Assembly (NCBI GenBank): GCA_013076295.1 | Contig: RQOL01000827.1 | Location: 30,997 to 94,996 of the forward strand | Source of the DNA: Sanderia malayensis | Lineage: Eukaryota > Cnidaria > Scyphozoa > Semaeostomeae > Pelagiidae | Direction: 5' to 3' | Length of the DNA: 64,000 bases | Shown: positions 22,148 to 33,137 of the stretch, piece by piece | How positions within the stretch are numbered: the stretch's first letter is position 1 | How the letters are laid out: each line of letters opens with the position of its first letter | Program-made: the position numbers and the translations under genes | The notes under the pieces: model-generated | Seen by the model: only the letters and a program-made list of their open reading frames with translations | Told to the model about the DNA's origin: nothing | Databases searched by the model: none

Positions 22148-22820
22148 ATGCAAATCGACATAATTGTCAATGTCATTATCAGAGAGTTCGTCTTTTTCGG
22201 AAAGCCAAAGCTTTGAAAAATCTAATTTATTAAGAAGCCCATCTGTCATAGTCTGTCGGAAATATCGAATCATGATTTTGGCAAAAACAAGCAAAATTTG
22301 AATTAAAACTTAAAGCTAACAGCTCGTTTTGCGGCAAATGTCCAAATGGAAATACGTTTTCCATGCAGTGTTTGCAACTCCAGTTAATTATCAGGTCTGT
22401 CAATTGCCAAGTTTCCAAAAGAGAGCATTTCCTTTGGATTAATGATTTACACATGACGCGTGGAATGGATTTTGCGGAATCTCGGACCTTCCTTTCACAA
22501 ACTCTACAGATTTTATTATAGTTCGACTCTTTAGAAATTAATTTATCAAAAACCCTTATACTCCTGTTGGTTCGATTTAGAGTACTCAAGTAATCCAAAA
22601 ATTTATTATTATCGAGAGATTGAAAGGGTAAAGAATCCCTAAGACAATTTTTACAAAACTATGTTAGGTTCTCGTTTTCAACAAAGCGTTCAAAATCTTT
22701 TAACGAAATTGATGAGCATTTCAAGTGAAACCAAAAGTCGCATGAGTCGCAGCAAATAGATTTTTGTCCGTCCAATACACATTTAGTGCATTTAGGACAT
22801 TTTGGTATCACATTACTCAT
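22148..22820 (-). pseudogene. LINE 1 ORF2 N-terminus with PHD-like zinc fingers
   Basis: On the minus strand an ATG at 22820 overlaps the ORF1 stop as ATGAGTAA. The frame encodes MSNVIPKCPKCTKCVLDGQ, then CCDSCDFWFHLKC and a Cys pair (FCKNC), the Cys4-His-Cys3 spacing of a PHD finger. It is broken by an in-frame TAG before the last Cys pair. A second finger-like set follows in the frame 22598-22230: CRVCERKVRD, VMCKSLIQRKC and WSCKHC. PHD-type fingers are found at the start of ORF1 or ORF2 in several CR1/L2-like LINEs, where they are thought to bind protein or nucleic acid. Element C interrupts the gene downstream at 22144. Confidence 0.65.
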
Positions 22821-23601
22821 TTGACTTTTTGAGATCACTTATCTTATTTACCAAAATAGGGGGAGAATTTTCATCCTTACGAACAAAAATTTTCCCCTTG
22901 TTGCTCCAAATAAATTTAAACTTATAATCTTCTCTTACCGATTTGATTTCTCTAAGCAGTCCTTTACGTTTTTTAGTTAGACTCTCGTTAATATAAATTT
23001 TACCCATACCAGCTGCAGCACCAATTTCGAAACCAAAATCCACTATTGTGACGTTCTTCATTTTCTTCTTTGCTCTGAAAAACTCGTCTCTTTTTCTTCT
23101 GGAGGAAAATTCCACGATAATCGCGGCGTCAGCTTTGGGCGAGATACGATGGCAGGCTTCTATTCCAGTTTCGTTTAAATCGACGTCGAGGTGTTCTGCC
23201 AATTTGAGCACGAGCCCAATTGCAGATTCCTTTTCCTGCCTCGGAAAGCCAGAGATTTCAAGCATGGTTTTCCTGCCATATTGCTCGAGGTCGTCGATCG
23301 TTTGGTTCGCTCTTCTCAACTCCTCCTCGTTTTTCTTCATTTTCTTGACGATTGCTTCGTTTTCCTTTTCCTTGATTAAACTTTCTTTTAGGAGACCATC
23401 GATGTGTCGCTTGTTTAGGGCTTGTTTTTTCTTCAAATCTTCCTGCGTTTTTTCTACTTCATTTAATTTTTGGCAAACACCTTCTATCTTCGTCATTGCT
23501 TGCTCTACTTTTTTTTCGATGATTTCAGTATGTTTCTTTAGTTCAGCTTTGATACATTTTGTTATCGTTTCTTGTAATAATTCCATATTTATTGGATCCA
23601 T
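22813..23601 (-). CDS. LINE 1 ORF1 protein (coiled coil plus RRM-like domain)
   Basis: This 262-residue intact frame has the usual layout of a LINE ORF1 nucleic-acid chaperone. A charged coiled coil covers about residues 10-108. An RRM-like core at about 112-185 carries TMLEISGFPRQEKE, EACHRISPK and a basic VEFSSRRKRDEFFRAKKKM strand-helix. A basic C-terminal domain follows to about residue 260. In family members the protein forms trimers on the element RNA. The ATG at 23601 is preceded by an unrelated A/T-rich leader. The stop overlaps the next start by 8 bases (ATGAGTAA), implying reinitiation or termination-coupled translation of ORF2. The frame is open although the rest of the element is broken. 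Confidence 0.75.
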   Translation of the reverse strand: MDPINMELLQETITKCIKAELKKHTEIIEKKVEQAMTKIEGVCQKLNEVEKTQEDLKKKQALNKRHIDGLLKESLIKEKENEAIVKKMKKNEEELRRANQTIDDLEQYGRKTMLEISGFPRQEKESAIGLVLKLAEHLDVDLNETGIEACHRISPKADAAIIVEFSSRRKRDEFFRAKKKMKNVTIVDFGFEIGAAAGMGKIYINESLTKKRKGLLREIKSVREDYKFKFIWSNKGKIFVRKDENSPPILVNKISDLKKSNE

Positions 23602-25051
23602 CTTTGCTTAATCAACTTCTGGATGATATTTGTCGACATATATTGATGATTTGACATTGATAAAATTAAAATAATCATAACTAATAGTAAAACATAAGAA
23701 AACCAAAGCCCCGAAGGGCAAGCACAAAATTATATCGCTTTGATGTAGACCGCACAGAAATTCACGTCCGATTGTCAGCATGCGTGAATATAGTCATATA
23801 GAATAGAGTATAGGTAAGGTTTGTGATTGTTTTCACATTATTTTTGACAAAAACTTTATCATTGACAATAGGCTACCTCTTTCGAATCGGATATAGCTAG
23901 CAGGTATATCTAAGAAAAACTTTCCAGCACAATGTTGGGCTTCATACTGGTGTTCTAGTTTTGATCATATTGTCTGACTTTGTCAACAATATACTCCTTT
24001 ACTTTGCCTTAGGTTTCAATGTAATCACCAAGGTATATAATTTATAACAAGAACTCCATGGTTATGTCAACCAAACAATTTCAATTTGAGCAATTTTTTA
24101 ACAGTGCATCACTTTAGCATTTCAATATCTTTGACAAAAACCCAACAGTAAAGACAAAAATAGTCCATAATTATCTTGCTAAAACCAAGCACACGGCAAA
24201 ACGTGATAAAATAGATTATAGAACTGATGGAAATGGAAACGATAAACAAACTTATTATATTCACGATCACGAATAGTTGGTTGTTTATAACGCAAATGAA
24301 AGGAAGGAAGAGGTTGAGTGATGAACAGATAACAACGTGAGGCGTGTGAATACTGGAAAAATCCATTGTCACTGCATCAGCTTTGGGGTCAATTTTCAGC
24401 CCTTAACAATGCCGAAAATTGAAAAAAAAACACACGGGGAGATGTCAATAAGCTTTGTAATGATGGTGTTGAAGTGGTTTGAAAAAACATTTGTATTTAT
24501 CATTGAAAACAAAGGAGAAAACCGGACGCGACGTTGATTTTTCCATACTGAAGCCAAAGAGAGAAGTTTTTTTGCGTTCCGGCATCTACGTCACACAACC
24601 TCGGCCCAGATCGTTTCATGTTGCGCGACATTTTCAGAAATGGCCTGAAAATCGCACTTTTGGAGCCGTGAAAAGAGATGTTAATGAGCGAATTTCGAAA
24701 TTTAAAAAGTGCAGTACCTGTTTTTACGTCAAAAACTACCCAGAAATGAAATAAAAAAATATGGTGAGAGCAGCCCTTTAAGCTATAATATTAACCCCTT
24801 TATGATTGAGCTGTCGATAAGTGATCTTATCCAGACTTCCGTTTTTAAGAATTGATTTTGCAATGACATGCGGAGCAATGCATGATTTTGGGTGTGTTCT
24901 TGCTTAGTTGCGTTTTATGATTGCTTCGATATGGGTATAATAATTATTTGAGAAAGAAGACTTGTTTATTTCTTACATCTGAAAACTGGCAGAGGGGGGA
25001 AACTCTGCATTACATGGCCCACCGAGCCGGATGTAAGAAATATAAGTAGAA
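23602..25051. other. unassigned; LINE 1 leader and possible BEL element 2 leader/LTR
   Basis: No gene is supported. The first about 150 bp are presumably the LINE 1 5' UTR. A TTAA-type terminus (gtgagagcagccctTTAA) lies at about 24764-24781 without a confirmed partner. The last part, about 24790-25014, may be the 5' LTR of BEL element 2: it ends ctgcattaca and is followed by tggcccaccgagccgg as a possible primer-binding site. A 13-bp perfect stem (24967-24979 with 25030-25042) brackets that junction. Confidence 0.35.
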
Positions 25052-26189
25052 ATGGAACGAGCAATTTTGAAGAAGGAACGAATTCGACAGGGACATCGAA
25101 GTTATGTCGCAAGAGTGATTTCACAGGCCGAAGGAGTTATGGAGGCAAAACCTGTGGACATGATAAGATTGAAGAGTTTGGAAATACAGTTGAAAGAGAG
25201 ATCGAAAAAATTGAAAGAATTTGATGCAGAAATTCTAGACATGATAAGCGAAGATGAAACTTTGGATGCATATTGCGGCGAGGAAATAGAAGAGACCGGG
25301 CGTTTCGAGGAGAGGATCACCATCGCATTGTTATCCATCGATGAAGTAAAAAGTGAAGTAGAAAAGCCGAAGTTGACAAGAAGTAATTCGGAAATATCGA
25401 TCGACAGTCTGAGTTCTAAGAACGGTTCAAACATTGCTACCAGAAAAGTACGAGCAAAACTTCCAAAATTAGAATTGAAGAAGTTCAGCGGAAAGTTAGA
25501 ATTAAGAATTTTGGGACGGTTTCAAAAGCGCGATTGATGAGAATGAACAAATTAACGCCGTTGACAAGTTCTCTTGTCTCAGATATTACCTTCATAAGCC
25601 TGCAAGAAAGGTAATTTCTGGGCTAGAATTGACAGAGAAGAATTATTCAAGTGCCTTGGATATTTTACAACAAAGATTTGCAAAGCCGGCGATAATCAAG
25701 AGGGCACACATCAGTCAACTGCTTAACGCGCCTGCAGTTTACAGTGAGAAAAACCTTGCCCGCTTGCGTGAACTTTACGACATGGTGGAGACTCATTACA
25801 GAGGGTTGGAAGCGCTTGCTGTAGACAAAAGCAGTTATTTTGCCATAATTGTTTCCGCATTGATGGACAAAATACTGGAAGCCGTCAGATTAAACATGTT
25901 GAGAGTGTCAAAGAAGCAAGATGAATGGGAGATGGACGAAATGGTGGAAGTACTGAGAGCGGAAATTGAAATCCGAGAACAATACACACCGATGTTTAAG
26001 CCAGAAGCGAAATTGAAGCCAGAGAAGACGCAGTATCAGTCTCAAGTGACGTCATCCGCTTTGTGTGCAGGAGGAGCGAAGCCAAGAAGAGAGAAGAAAT
26101 ATGCATATTGCCTGAAGAACCACGAAGAAGATAGATGTGACAACGTGAAAGAACTACAGGAGCGTAAGAAAATTATTACTAAATTTTGA
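25052..26189 (+). pseudogene. BEL/Pao element 2 gag (DUF1759-like)
   Basis: This is the capsid-region precursor of a BEL/Pao retrotransposon. The first frame (25052-25537) has a helical, charged N-terminus, a Ser-rich linker and the entry to the conserved domain (LPKLELKKFSG). A frame break near 25500 moves the rest to the frame open from about 25508 to 26189. There the DUF1759-type region (FSCLRYYL, KPARKVISGLELTEKNYSSA, LQQRFAKPAIIKRAHISQL) and a basic tail follow. An in-frame TGA at 26187-26189 separates it from the zinc-knuckle and protease part. The ATG at 25052 is the first in the frame, 37 bp after the putative primer-binding site. Confidence 0.75.
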
Positions 26190-27101
26190 CGTTGTTTTAA
26201 TTCTTTGCTTGAAGGGCACCGTGTTAACCAATGTTATAAGAAGCCTAGTTGTGGAGTCTGTGGTTGTAAACATCACCCCTCGATCTGTGAAGGGACTAAT
26301 CCTAACAATAATGATAACAGTAATGTTACTAACAACTTAACAGGCAATATGACAACACATGAGATGCCTCTTGACCCCACTGCACTAAGCTTTGATCGTG
26401 CCGCAGTCAGTACCTGCAATGGCAATGTTGGATGTGGAGGGAGTATTACGTTGCAGACAGCCCAAGCCCATATCATTAATGGAGAGAATAGAGGAAAAGT
26501 TAAAATGCTTTTTGACAGTGGCAGCCAGAGGTCATTTGTGACTTCTTCTGTTGCAAGAGAGTTAAAATTAAGTCCCATTAAGAAAGAGTGCTTGGGAGCT
26601 AGAGTGTTTGGAAGTAGTGATGCGAGTTTTGAGGAGAGAGAAGTACTTGAAGTCACTCTGCAGCATGCCGACAAGGGGGGACAGTCAAGGATTGAAGCTT
26701 ATGTTGTCGACAATATTTCTGAAATATCTAATGTACACCCTGAGGCAATTAAGAAAGATTTTTCATATTTGAAAGATTTGTGGTTTTCAGATGTTTCAAA
26801 AGATAAGGAGATACTAGGCATAGATTGTTTGATAGGAGCAGATTTCCTGTGGGAATTTCTACAAGGAGAGACAAGAAGAGGATTGCCTAATCATCCTGTT
26901 GCTGTGAAAACTATATTAGGATGGGTGCTTTCAGGGCCATTGCCAGGAGTGAAAATTAAACAGAATGATTGTGTTTCATCACCAGTTATAGCCAATACGT
27001 TTGTTGTCACTAATGAAAAGAATGCATTGGAGAACTTGGTTGATCGGTTTTGGGAGTTGGATAGTATAGGTGTAAAGACAAGGAATGATGTTTTTGTATA
27101 G
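26190..27101 (+). pseudogene. BEL/Pao element 2 zinc knuckle and aspartic protease
   Basis: The frame continues in phase from gag after one TGA. It opens with a CCHC-like knuckle in which the second Cys is Ser (RCFNSLLEGHRVNQC), then CGVCGCKHHPSIC. Counting from 26205, the protease active-site motif D104-S105-G106 lies in VKMLFDSGSQRSFVTSS, as in Pao-type retroviral-like aspartic proteases. The remainder (IDCLIGADFLWEF, HPVAVKTILGWVLSGPLPG) matches the region between protease and reverse transcriptase. The enzyme would cleave the polyprotein. The reading frame ends at a TAG at 27099-27101, beyond which coding continues in another frame. Confidence 0.75.
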
Positions 27102-27546
27102 CCTATGATGGGCAACGGTATTCAACAAAGTTGCCATGGAAGGTTGGTCACAGACCTCTCCCTTCAAATTATAATACTAGTCTTTCAAGGCTTAAAGGGT
27201 AACTTTCTAGATTGAAAAGGGAACCAGAGGTTCTACAAGATTATGCAAAGATTATAGAGGACAAGGAAAAGGCTGGGATTATTGAAGAAGTGTTGAACCT
27301 AGAAAGTGACGAGAAAGTTCATTACATGCCACATCAAGCAGTGATTCGTCAAGATGCAGAAACCACAAAAGTCAGGGTAGTATTTGATGCATCAAGTAAG
27401 GATAGGAGATCAGGTGTATGCCTCCACCTTGGACCCCTGTCGACCCCACTTTTGTTTGATTTGCTTATTCGTTTTCGAGAGAGACAGATAGTTTTAATTG
27501 GTGATATAGAGCTTTAAGGAAGACACAGAGTTTTTCAGGAAAGTCC
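27102..27546 (+). pseudogene. BEL/Pao element 2 reverse transcriptase, N-terminal part
   Basis: In another frame the segment SYDGQRYSTKLPWK leads, after one in-frame stop near 27198, into the RT fingers (GIIEEVLNLESDEKVHYMPH, VRVVFDASSKD, STPLLFDLLIRFRERQIV, then GDIE). A few residues are deleted inside the GVCLHLGP motif. Straight after GDIE the sequence jumps to FFRKVHVDD, so most of the palm between the first and second catalytic regions is missing. The VHVDD codons are then cut by LINE 2 at 27547-27559. Confidence 0.7.
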
Positions 27547-27778
27547 ATGTGGATGATTTTTTTTATATCAATAGATAAAAATTTACATTACACAATACAA
27601 AGAACCTACATTTACAAAGACGATACCCTGGAAAGCAAAGATCGTGAATCTGCCAGGGCCATTACACAAAATAATTAAAGCACAAACGTTAAATTAAAGG
27701 AATGATACAAAAATAACTAAAAAAAGGAGAAAAAAGAGACTTTGCGATCGGGGTGGGGGTGTAGCAGTTTCTTCGAAA

Positions 27779-28725
27779 CACTCAATTGAATCGACCTGTT
27801 TTGTGTATAAAATTTAAGGTTAATCTGAGTAAGTTTCTATTAACATCAATAGAAAGATCCTTATCACCGTACAATAAAATTTGAATCAACGCATTATTTG
27901 GAAGGCTGTTTATTTGAACATTTCTTCGCAATAATTCCGAAACTCCAGCGAGAAGATCTCGTCGTTGAATGTCAAATGAAGGGCAGAGCAACAAAAAATG
28001 TTCCGCATCCTCAATTCCATCGCTTATTGGGCACATCTGGTCAATGGCATCTCGGAAATTATGACTAAATTTGTGAAATTTTAATTCACTGAGACCAACC
28101 CTGATTTGGGTAAGATAAGACAAGCCTATTGGGTCATGAATACCAAATATAGATTTTTCATGGGGGCGAATTACAGACAAAAGCTTTTTCTTGAAGACAG
28201 CAACAGATGGCGTAAGCCTGACTTCTGGATCGAGCTAATTCCACTCAGATATGCAGTTTGGATAAAAGCCTGATTGAAATTGTTCTGTTCTTGCCCTCAT
28301 CCGCCCAATGACACCCTGGTTGCGAAGAGAGTAATTTGAAAGATAAGGTTGTGGAATTGGCTCTTTTGCATACAGGGGTGTGAGGTTATTCATCATCTTA
28401 TAGGACAAAGTAAGTCGTCTACTCCATCTTCGGGAATTCAAAGACTCCCAGTCAAGCTCAATGTATAGCTTTTCGCGTGATGTTCCCTTTCAAGTGCCTC
28501 TTACAGCACGAGCAGCAAAATACTGTACAGATTCTAATTTTTCCATTAAATTTGATAATCTGATCTTTTGACTGAATTCACATACTTCAGCTGGAATGTG
28601 ATAGATAACATCCCCGTAATCCAGATGTGGTCGCTCAAAAAGTTTATATAGTTTACTTAAAGTATGTCTGGGTAGATATTTAGAAAGATTTTTCAGCAAG
28701 CCAATGCCTTTTCTCGTTTTAGAGA
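27779..28725 (-). pseudogene. LINE 2 reverse transcriptase, C-terminal part
   Basis: The LINE reading resumes to the left of the MITE: TRKGIGLLKNLSKYLPRHTL, LYKLFERPHLDYGDVIYH, LESVQYFAARAV, then after a frame break SRRWSRRLTLSYKMMNNLTP, and finally a zinc-binding tail CPISDGIEDAEHFLLLCPSF with the Cys-His-Cys spacing of the C-terminal domain found in jockey-like LINEs. Frame breaks lie near 28460 and 28210. The stop is at 27782. The 3' UTR runs on to 27560. Confidence 0.7.
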
Positions 28726-28727
28726 TA

Positions 28728-29741
28728 CAGTCAACTCTGTCTAATTCGAACTCTATGGGGGAATCCAAATTTGTTCGAATTACAGAAAGTTCGAATTATA
28801 CGAGTTTTCATGTAAGTGCCATATTTTACCCCTAGTTACCCCCGTATCTCCGTTTTATGGCCATAAACTATATTTTTATGACCATTGTTATGGACTAAAG
28901 GCATTTTAAAGAAGCAAAACAGTTTATTAATTATTATAATAGAAAACAAAAATATATGGATTACGTCACAACATGGAAAATTGTTTTGCAAAGCGTTCAT
29001 TACTGCCTTTGTCTAAGTGCCCCAAACTTTGTCATCTTTGAGCACACCCACGGCATATTTATCCATTGGGTTCTGGTTGTCTTTTAGCTTCTAAAGCTTT
29101 ATTAATCATTAATTATAAGTGTACACGTGATAATTAATTATACTATTAATTATCACGTGTACACTTTGGTACACGTGATAACTTTTTTCATAAGATAGAA
29201 CACTCCAATTTTTTGTAACAATAACAATAACCTGTAGTTCAGCATCGAAAGGAATTGAAATTTCGTTTATATTGGCCTTAATACCTCCTCTGCATCTTCA
29301 ATGAGCCTGACAGGTTTGGGGTACTTTAATTATTGCCATTGATAAAGTTCAACTGATCGAATCTAACTTTTAGAAAGCGCCACGCTTAAACTGGGTCGTA
29401 AAAATCACTGTCTGGCATCCCGTACTAAGTCCCAGTAAGTCAATTTGCGTCAATTTGCCCAATGACGCAAGCTTCAATGGGCTTGCCAGAGACAAGAGCA
29501 AAAAAAGAAGTTCTGTCATCAGGTAATTAACTAAGATTAACACAAAGTTCGAATTACAGAGGTTTTTTCTTTGAGGGGACAAAAATAAATGGTCGAATTA
29601 CAGAAAGTTCGAATTACAGAGGTTCGAATTATAGAGGTTTTTTTATAAGGGTTTGTTAGGAATTTTTCAAGGGACCACAGAATTTGGTTCGAATTAGTAA
29701 AAGTTCGAATTACACGAGCTCGAATTAGACAGAGTTGACTG
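28728..29741. mobile_element. pogo/Tigger-like MITE inside LINE 2
   Basis: The 1014-bp element starts CAGTCAACTCTGTCTAATTC and ends with its complement, with TA on both sides (28726-28727 and 29742-29743). Subterminal repeats of gttcgaatta(c/t)a are numerous at both ends. The CAGT...AATTCGAA type of end and TA target point to pogo-like Tc1/mariner elements. No transposase frame is seen. A perfect 22-bp-arm palindrome lies in the middle (29117-29166). Confidence 0.85.
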
Positions 29742-29743
29742 TA

Positions 29744-30360
29744 GCAGATTTCATATGGGCCAAGAAGGAAGGCTTCGAGTCTAAGATAATTCCTAAGTGT
29801 TTATGTTCAGTTACTTTTTTTACGGGTATATTGTTAAAGAGAATCACTGGATGATCTAGTTCATTCCTTTTCTTTGAAAATAACAATTCAACAGCCTGCT
29901 TATGTGGGTCAGGGTTAAATGACATTCTCCAAACATAAGCCCACTCACTGATCAACTGAAGGTCATGGTTCATATCACTTGCTGCTTCGTTAGCTTCCCG
30001 AACAACCATAAATAAAGACGTGCCATCAGCAAAAAGTTTGACATTACATTTCAAATCAGCAGTCAGATCATTTGTGTAAACAAGAAAAATAAAGGCCCTA
30101 GAGTAGAACCCTGGGGCACTCCCGCCGAAATATCTCCCCCAGTTAGAACACTTCCCATTCAGAACAGTTCGCTGTTTTCGATTCTTAAGAAAACTTTGTA
30201 TAAGAGAAAGAAGTTTCCCTGAGACACCGCATCGTTTTAATTTATAAATAAGACCATCATGCGACACCCTGTCGAAGGCTTTTGAAATATCAAGATAAAC
30301 AGAGCTGACATCAAGAGAAGGATTGCAATCAAATGCCTCAAATATCGTATGCGTAATAGA
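29744..30360 (-). pseudogene. LINE 2 reverse transcriptase, N-proximal part
   Basis: On the minus strand the open region encodes VYLDISKAFDRVSHDGLIYK, GVSGKLLSLIQSFLKNRKQR and TVLNGKCSNWG, classic jockey/CR1-clade LINE RT motifs including the first catalytic Asp (LDISKAFD). A frame break follows at the PQGS-type motif, where the frame reads GSAPGFYSRAFIFL. The second catalytic motif reads FADG instead of FADD, so one of the metal-binding aspartates is lost. The frame continues KKVTEHKHLGIILDSKPSF to the MITE insertion at 29743. The enzyme is inactive on two counts. Confidence 0.75.
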
Positions 30361-30395
30361 AATTGGTTGGTTAATTTAGATAATGTGGATGATTT

Positions 30396-31784
30396 ACTCA
30401 CAGATGGAAAAGATGTTGCAGAGGTTGTCAGTTTGTACCAGGATGTTAAAGACAGAATTTCGAAGGGAGGATTTCATTTGAGGAAATGGAAATCAAACCA
30501 TCCAATAGTAACCCAAAAGATAGAATGTGATGAGCCAAACAAGAAAAGTCCTTCTGGTGAGATGTCTTATGCCAAGGAAGTTCTCGGATATGAGAATACA
30601 CAGATAGGAAAGAACAAGGCTCTTGGCATCACATGGGACAAAACGAACGATACGATTGAGATAGATCTTGCAAAAATGACCATTCAAAAAGGAGAAAAGT
30701 TGACCAAGAAATCTATTTTGAGTGCATTAGCTAAGCTTTTTGATCCTCTTGGGTTGGTAAGTACTGTGACAGTTTTTGCCAAGGTTTTCTTTCAGGAACT
30801 TTGTCTTGCGAACTATCAGTGGGATGAAGAGATTTCCGATGAGAAGCAAAAGGCTTGGAAAACATGGGCAAGAAGTTTGGAAGAAATGAGGATTATTTCC
30901 TTGACACGATGTCTCTATGTTAATGATGAAGTTTTGAGTGTACAATTACATGGGTTCGCAGGTGCAAGTACCAAGGCTTATTCAGCATTAGTTTACCTAG
31001 TTCATAAAACAACATCAGGTACATACAGCAGATTGATTTGTGCAAAAACAAGAGTTGCCCCACTCAAAACGTTAAGTATACCCTACCCGGCTAGAACTAA
31101 TGTCTGCTAGAATTCTAGTTGTGCTGATGGAGACAGTTTATGGTGCACTACAAGATCAGTTAACAATTGACCGAAGAAACTACTGGCTAGATAGCAAGAC
31201 AGCATTATATTGGATCAACAATGCAAAAGAATGGCGTCAATTTGTACAGCATAGGGTTAACGAGATTCTTGAAAATGTCAGAAAAAACAAATTGGAGACA
31301 CTATCCGGGTGTTGAAAATCCTGCAGACCTTGGGTCCAGAGGCACAACAGCAGAAAAACTGAGAGAAGGTAGACTTTGGTGGGAAGGTCCAGAATGGTTA
31401 GTCAAGGATTGGGAATTTTGGCCTTCTGGTTTTTTCATGGAAGAACCAGAAGATGCGAAAGTAGAAATGAAGAAAGCTAATGTTATTATAGTAACACCCA
31501 TTGAGCCAGTAGGCATCCATGCTCTTATTGACATAAGTAAGTATAGTTCTCTCAGCAAGTTGTTCCGAATTACAGCACTTGTTGTTAAATTCATTGCGAA
31601 GTCAAGAAAGCAGACAACTGAGACATCAGTCACAGCTTCGGAAACAGCTGCTGCGGAGACACTATGGATAAAGTCAGCACAATGCAATCTAGTGAAAGAG
31701 GAAGGGCACAAGCAGTTGAAACAACAGCTTGGATTATTTGAAGATGAAGAAGTTTTAAAGTGCAGAGGAGGGTTAGAGAATTAA
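30396..31784 (+). pseudogene. BEL/Pao element 2 RT end, RNase H and linker
   Basis: The pol reading resumes right after LINE 2 with DDLLTDGKDVAEVV, then FHLRKWKSN, LGITWDKTND and ALAKLFDPLGLVS. RNase H starts at LHGFAGASTKAYS, where the first catalytic Asp of the usual DAS motif is Gly. A frame break near 31100 moves to MSARILVVLMETVYGA and YWLDSKTALYWINNAKEW, and another near 31290 to GVENPADLGSRGTTAE. The linker WWEGPEWLVKDWEFWPSGF and LFRITALVVKFI matches the equivalent part of BEL element 1. A TAA lies at 31782-31784. The copy is inactive. Confidence 0.75.
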
Positions 31785-31972
31785 GAACTAGACATGAATG
31801 CAAAATTTCCGATTTTACTGCCCAAAAATCATCGTTTGACAAAGCTAATTGTAAGAGATTGTCATGTAAATGTGCACCACAACAAATTGAGATCAAGATT
31901 TAGTGAGTTAAGGGCAAAGTTTTGGATCACAAAGGGACGACAGTTTGTGAAAAGGATAATTAGAGACTGCTG
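31785..31972 (+). pseudogene. BEL/Pao element 2 integrase zinc-binding start, truncated
   Basis: Following the stop in the same frame, NAKFPILLPKNHRLTKLIVR leads into the H2C2 segment (DCHVNVHHNKLRSRFSELRA, KFWITKGRQFVKRIIRDC). The reading loses similarity after WI, at about 31972. The integrase core, C-terminal domain and 3' LTR are absent, so the element is truncated here by the sequence carrying the fold-back element. Confidence 0.7.
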
Positions 31973-33137
31973 GATATTCATGTTGCCGATAGTTTATGTT
32001 CAAAATAAAACGTGCTCGATTCAATTTCGTGTGCCTGCTTTTATCAAGAAGTTGATCTGAGTAGTTGTGTATTGTGACTATTTGGTAGAAAGTGCTCTCA
32101 CTTGATAAAGACAAATGAAATAAACTCGAAAAGAAATAATATTCAGAAAAAAGCAAAATCATGGCCAGCAGTAACTCGAACCTTGGGTAACTAAGGCCCA
32201 TTTGCATCCCATAGAAAACTTTGCAAGTGTTTTCTAGCAGTCAAAAACTCACTCTACCTGCGCTGTGCAGGGTGCAGGGTTGAATAATCATAATAATGAT
32301 AACGATTATAATGATGAGCATGATGACGTTGATAAGGTTTCCATGTTTCGTTGCTTCAGATGTTGTTATGTTGTGATACATTCACATTTTGTTGCTATAT
32401 TTGATGGATGATAGCAAACACAGACGTTACAAAAGCAGAATAGTCTTTCTGCATATGAAATGCTTTAAAATTGTTCTCTCTTACTACCGGTGGTTTCAGA
32501 TTGCGCAACGCTCCTCAAATAGATGTCGTGGCTCCACAGGAATTCGATTACCGCCACCGCATTTTCCTTGTTTACGACATGAAAACCTCAGTAATTTGTA
32601 ACGACCATGTGCGTTTTTCGACAAAACTGCTGACTCGAAAAGCATTTATTTCTGTTCATATGCTCACGAAACTGCGTTCCATACTTCACAACAATGCCTT
32701 TGACTTCGATACAATAATTACAGTGTAAAAAATGCAAATTGGGCAGTTTTAAAAACAGGGGTCGTATTTTTAGTCGTGGGTCTGCGAGTCACCAGGTCGT
32801 GGGGTCCACCAATTAGAACTACCCATTTGTATTATTTTTCACTGTAACTATTGTATCGAAGTCAACGGCACTGTTGTGAAGTATGAAACAGAGTTTGGTG
32901 AGTACATTAATCCCCAAAATTTCGGACGGTTTAATTTCGGACGTTTAATTTTCGGACAGAAAAATTCGGACTGAAAAATCCTGATTTCGGACAATTTCGG
33001 ACAAAAATTTCGGACAAAATGTAAAGAGACTCGAAGGACTTTCGGATAGTATCTTCAAAGTTCATAACACAACATAACAATGAGATCTTCAACAAAACAC
33101 ACAACACTAATGATTGAGTACATGAATACAGTTCTAG

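Larger units (their letters stand above)
27560..30382 (-). mobile_element. LINE 2, 5'-truncated, inserted in BEL/Pao element 2
   Basis: A non-LTR element on the minus strand is flanked by an exact 13-bp target duplication ATGTGGATGATTT (27547-27559 and 30383-30395). Its 3' end is at the left and finishes in ATTGATATAAAAAAA on the minus strand. Its 5' end, at the right, starts inside the reverse transcriptase, which is the usual 5' truncation. It is 2823 bp long including the pogo-like MITE at 28728-29741. Confidence 0.9.
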
